Below are positions 62,345-64,000 of a stretch of 64,000 bases of DNA, piece after piece (position 1 is the first letter of the stretch; every line of letters starts with the position of its first letter). The notes under the pieces were generated by a model, which made no database searches, was not told where the DNA came from, and saw nothing but the letters and a program-made list of their open reading frames with translations. Position numbers and translations under genes: made by a program. Source of the stretch: Planctomycetota bacterium (GTDB taxonomy: Bacteria; Planctomycetota; Phycisphaerae; UBA1845; UTPLA1); the NCBI GenBank assembly GCA_003576905.1, contig QEVG01000002.1, forward strand, positions 124,001 through 188,000, given 5' to 3'.

Positions 62345-62794
62345 ATGGCGGCGAAGGAGGACAGGCAGGCGGCCATCCGGCGGCTCGTGGCGGAGGGGAC
62401 GGTCGCCACCCAGGCCCAGATGCGAAAGGCGCTGAAGGCGCGCGGAATGGCCGTCGACCAATCGACCCTCAGCCGGGACTTCATCGAGCTGGGCATTCGA
62501 AAGGTCGCCGGAAAGTACATCGTCGACGCGGTGGTCGCGCCCCCGGTCGGCGACGTCGATCTGTCGGCACTGGTTGTCCGCTGGACGACCTGCGGCCCGC
62601 ATCAGATCGTCATGCACACGACGATCGGACAGGCCCAGGGCGTGTCCATCGCCATCGATCAGAAGGCCGAGCCGGCCATCGTCGCCACCCTGGCGGGTGA
62701 CGACACGATCCTGGTGCTCACAAAGAGCCGCCGCTCGCAGGCCGTGGTCCTGCGGCGGCTGGCCCAGTGGTTTGGAGACAAGCATGAAGCATGA
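62345..62794 (+). CDS. argR: arginine repressor ArgR
   Basis: 149 residues. Hexameric arginine-responsive repressor. N-terminal winged helix (RQAAIRRLVAEGTVATQAQM, QSTLSRDFIELGIRKVAGKY with the SRD recognition segment) and C-terminal oligomerisation/arginine domain (IGQAQGVSIAIDQKAE, ATLAGDDTILVLTKS with the conserved GDDT). It lies directly upstream of argG and overlaps it by 11 bases, so repressor and pathway gene are one operon, probably autoregulated from the site at 62310-62338. Confidence 0.95.
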   Translation: MAAKEDRQAAIRRLVAEGTVATQAQMRKALKARGMAVDQSTLSRDFIELGIRKVAGKYIVDAVVAPPVGDVDLSALVVRWTTCGPHQIVMHTTIGQAQGVSIAIDQKAEPAIVATLAGDDTILVLTKSRRSQAVVLRRLAQWFGDKHEA

Positions 62795-64000
62795 CAAGAA
62801 ATGCGTTCTGGCCTATTCGGGCGGCCTCGACACGTCGACGATCGTAATCTGGCTTGCCCGGCAGGGGTATGAGATTCACGCCGTGCTGGTCGATGTCGGC
62901 CAGCAGGAGGATCTTTCGGCTCTCGCGGAAAAAGCCTTGCGCATGGGGGCGAAGACGGCGGTGATTCGCGACGCCAAGCCCCTGATGTACGGATCGGTCG
63001 TGCCCTACGCGATCGCCCTGGGCGCGACGTATGAAGGGAATTACCGCCTTGGCACGGCGCTGGCCCGGCCGTTCATCGCGCTGGAGCAGGTCCGCACGGC
63101 CAAGGCGCTCGGCGGCGCAACGCTCGTCCACGGAGCGACGGGCAAAGGCAATGACCAGATTCGCTTCGAGTTCGCGTATAAGTCGCTCGCGCCGGAGTGC
63201 CCGGTGCTGGCCCCGTGGAAGGTCTGGGACCTCGCCGGCCGGGCGGACATGATCGCGTACCTGCATGCGGCGGGGGTGAAGGATGACTTTGCCGTGGTGA
63301 AGGACTACAGCCTCGACGAGAACCTCTGGCATCTCAGCGTGGAGGGCAGCGAGCTGGAGGACCCCGAAGCGTTCGTGAATGTCGACAAGGTGCTCGGGAC
63401 GGTGAGCAATCGCTTTTCGGGCGGCCCCGCGGCCGACACAGCGCCGACGATTGTTCGCGTGGCCTTTGACAAGGGCGTTCCCGTGGCGCTCGACGGCCTG
63501 CCGATCGGGCTTCCGCAGCTTGTAGCGCGGCTGAACCAGACCTACCGCGCCGCGCCCTGGGCATGGGACATGGTCATTGAGAACCGGTTTACCGGCATCA
63601 AGTCGCGCGGGCTGTACATCAATCCGGCGGCGAAGCTGTTGCATGCCGCGGTGGACGGCCTGGCGCGGGCCGTCCTGAACAAGCCGACCTACGACCATTA
63701 CTGCGAGCTTGGCCGGCAGTACGGTACAATGATGTACCGGGGTGAATACTTCTCGCAGCAGCGGCTCGCGCTGGAAGCGACCGGCTCGGCCCTGATGAAA
63801 CACCTGTCCGGCGAAGTGGCGGTGCAGCTCGTGCCGACGCCCTACGTCGCGCAGATTCGCGCGCCGAAGGCGATCTTCAACAAGAGCCTGTCCACGTTCG
63901 AGCGAAGCGATTACGCCCATGCCGACGCGGCGGGCTTCATTCACCTGAGCTGGCTGGGCCTGGTCGGTCCTCGCCCGGCGGAGGAACCGGATGGCGGCGC
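62784..64000 (+). CDS. argG: argininosuccinate synthase, 3' partial at window edge
   Basis: Open to the window end, 405 codons seen. Joins citrulline and aspartate with ATP in arginine synthesis. P-loop LAYSGGLDTSTIVIWLA, VLVDVGQQEDL, YRLGTALARPFIALEQV, VHGATGKGNDQIRFEF, and ENLWHLSVEGSELEDP are diagnostic. ATG 62784 is used; GGAG lies 6 bases upstream (62774-62777) and it overlaps argR. The catalytic core is complete; only the extreme C-terminus is cut. Confidence 0.96.
   Translation, partial: MKHDKKCVLAYSGGLDTSTIVIWLARQGYEIHAVLVDVGQQEDLSALAEKALRMGAKTAVIRDAKPLMYGSVVPYAIALGATYEGNYRLGTALARPFIALEQVRTAKALGGATLVHGATGKGNDQIRFEFAYKSLAPECPVLAPWKVWDLAGRADMIAYLHAAGVKDDFAVVKDYSLDENLWHLSVEGSELEDPEAFVNVDKVLGTVSNRFSGGPAADTAPTIVRVAFDKGVPVALDGLPIGLPQLVARLNQTYRAAPWAWDMVIENRFTGIKSRGLYINPAAKLLHAAVDGLARAVLNKPTYDHYCELGRQYGTMMYRGEYFSQQRLALEATGSALMKHLSGEVAVQLVPTPYVAQIRAPKAIFNKSLSTFERSDYAHADAAGFIHLSWLGLVGPRPAEEPDGG

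Noticed and set aside
1-64000. CRISPR arrays, insertion sequences, integrases, tRNA and rRNA genes
   Set aside because: Looked for evenly spaced direct repeats, transposase-like proteins and tRNA T-loop patterns by eye; none was found, although a tRNA scan was not possible.

Overview
The window is high-GC chromosomal DNA that looks like a member of the Planctomycetota, probably near the Phycisphaerae. The evidence is an incomplete dcw (division and cell wall) cluster, a membrane protein with a planctomycete-style CxxCGYDL/SRTCSECG zinc ribbon, a secreted protein with type-3 thrombospondin repeats and a Cys-hydrophobic-Arg tail, and many weakly connected small operons. This assignment is inferred from gene content; no rRNA or tRNA gene was seen.

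Layout. 0-7 kb: a SNF2/HelZ-type helicase already open at the left edge, a tiny partner gene, a TPR lipoprotein, a family 2 glycosyltransferase and an unknown protein with BshC-like signatures. 7-20 kb: a cell-wall cluster in the order rsmH, LysM protein, ftsL-like, ftsI, murE, murF, mraY, two opposite-strand genes (GNAT, DUF1801), ftsW, murG, then clpS. murD is absent from its usual place, and murC, ddl, ftsQ, ftsA and ftsZ are absent from the window. MurE carries the DNPR motif of meso-diaminopimelate enzymes. 20-24 kb (minus strand): lipA-tmk-holB, tightly packed, then a second thymidylate-kinase-like gene with a damaged P-loop.

24-31 kb: a universal stress protein, then a promoter, a 31-codon leader ORF and an intrinsic terminator placed just before a MATE efflux gene. 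That gene overlaps a GNAT acetyltransferase and is followed by a eukaryote-like (type 2) ileS containing three in-frame micro-repeat insertions. The leader looks like a transcription attenuator and is the most interesting item here. 30-37 kb: a methyltransferase, alpha/beta hydrolases, purN, the rplM-rpsI operon with its terminator, a Gfo/Idh/MocA-like protein and a tandem ACT protein. 37-46 kb (minus strand): PaaF-, PaaG-, PaaH- and PaaJ-like acyl-CoA enzymes interrupted by a 970-residue secreted beta-helix protein.

46-64 kb: a YedF-like DsrE protein and YjbQ, a DUF4287-SRPBCC protein with a histone-H1-like tail, a GbsR-type regulator with a perfect 9-bp dyad operator opposite cstA, an M23-like lipoprotein, a ferredoxin, a cysteine hydrolase, a Pro/Ala-rich lipoprotein, a methyltransferase, a GAF-PP2C phosphatase, FAH and flavin-reductase-like genes, a zinc-ribbon membrane protein, an rRNA methyltransferase, a small heat-shock protein, and argR-argG. 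argR appears to be transcribed from a leaderless promoter with an ARG-box-like core. argG runs off the right edge.
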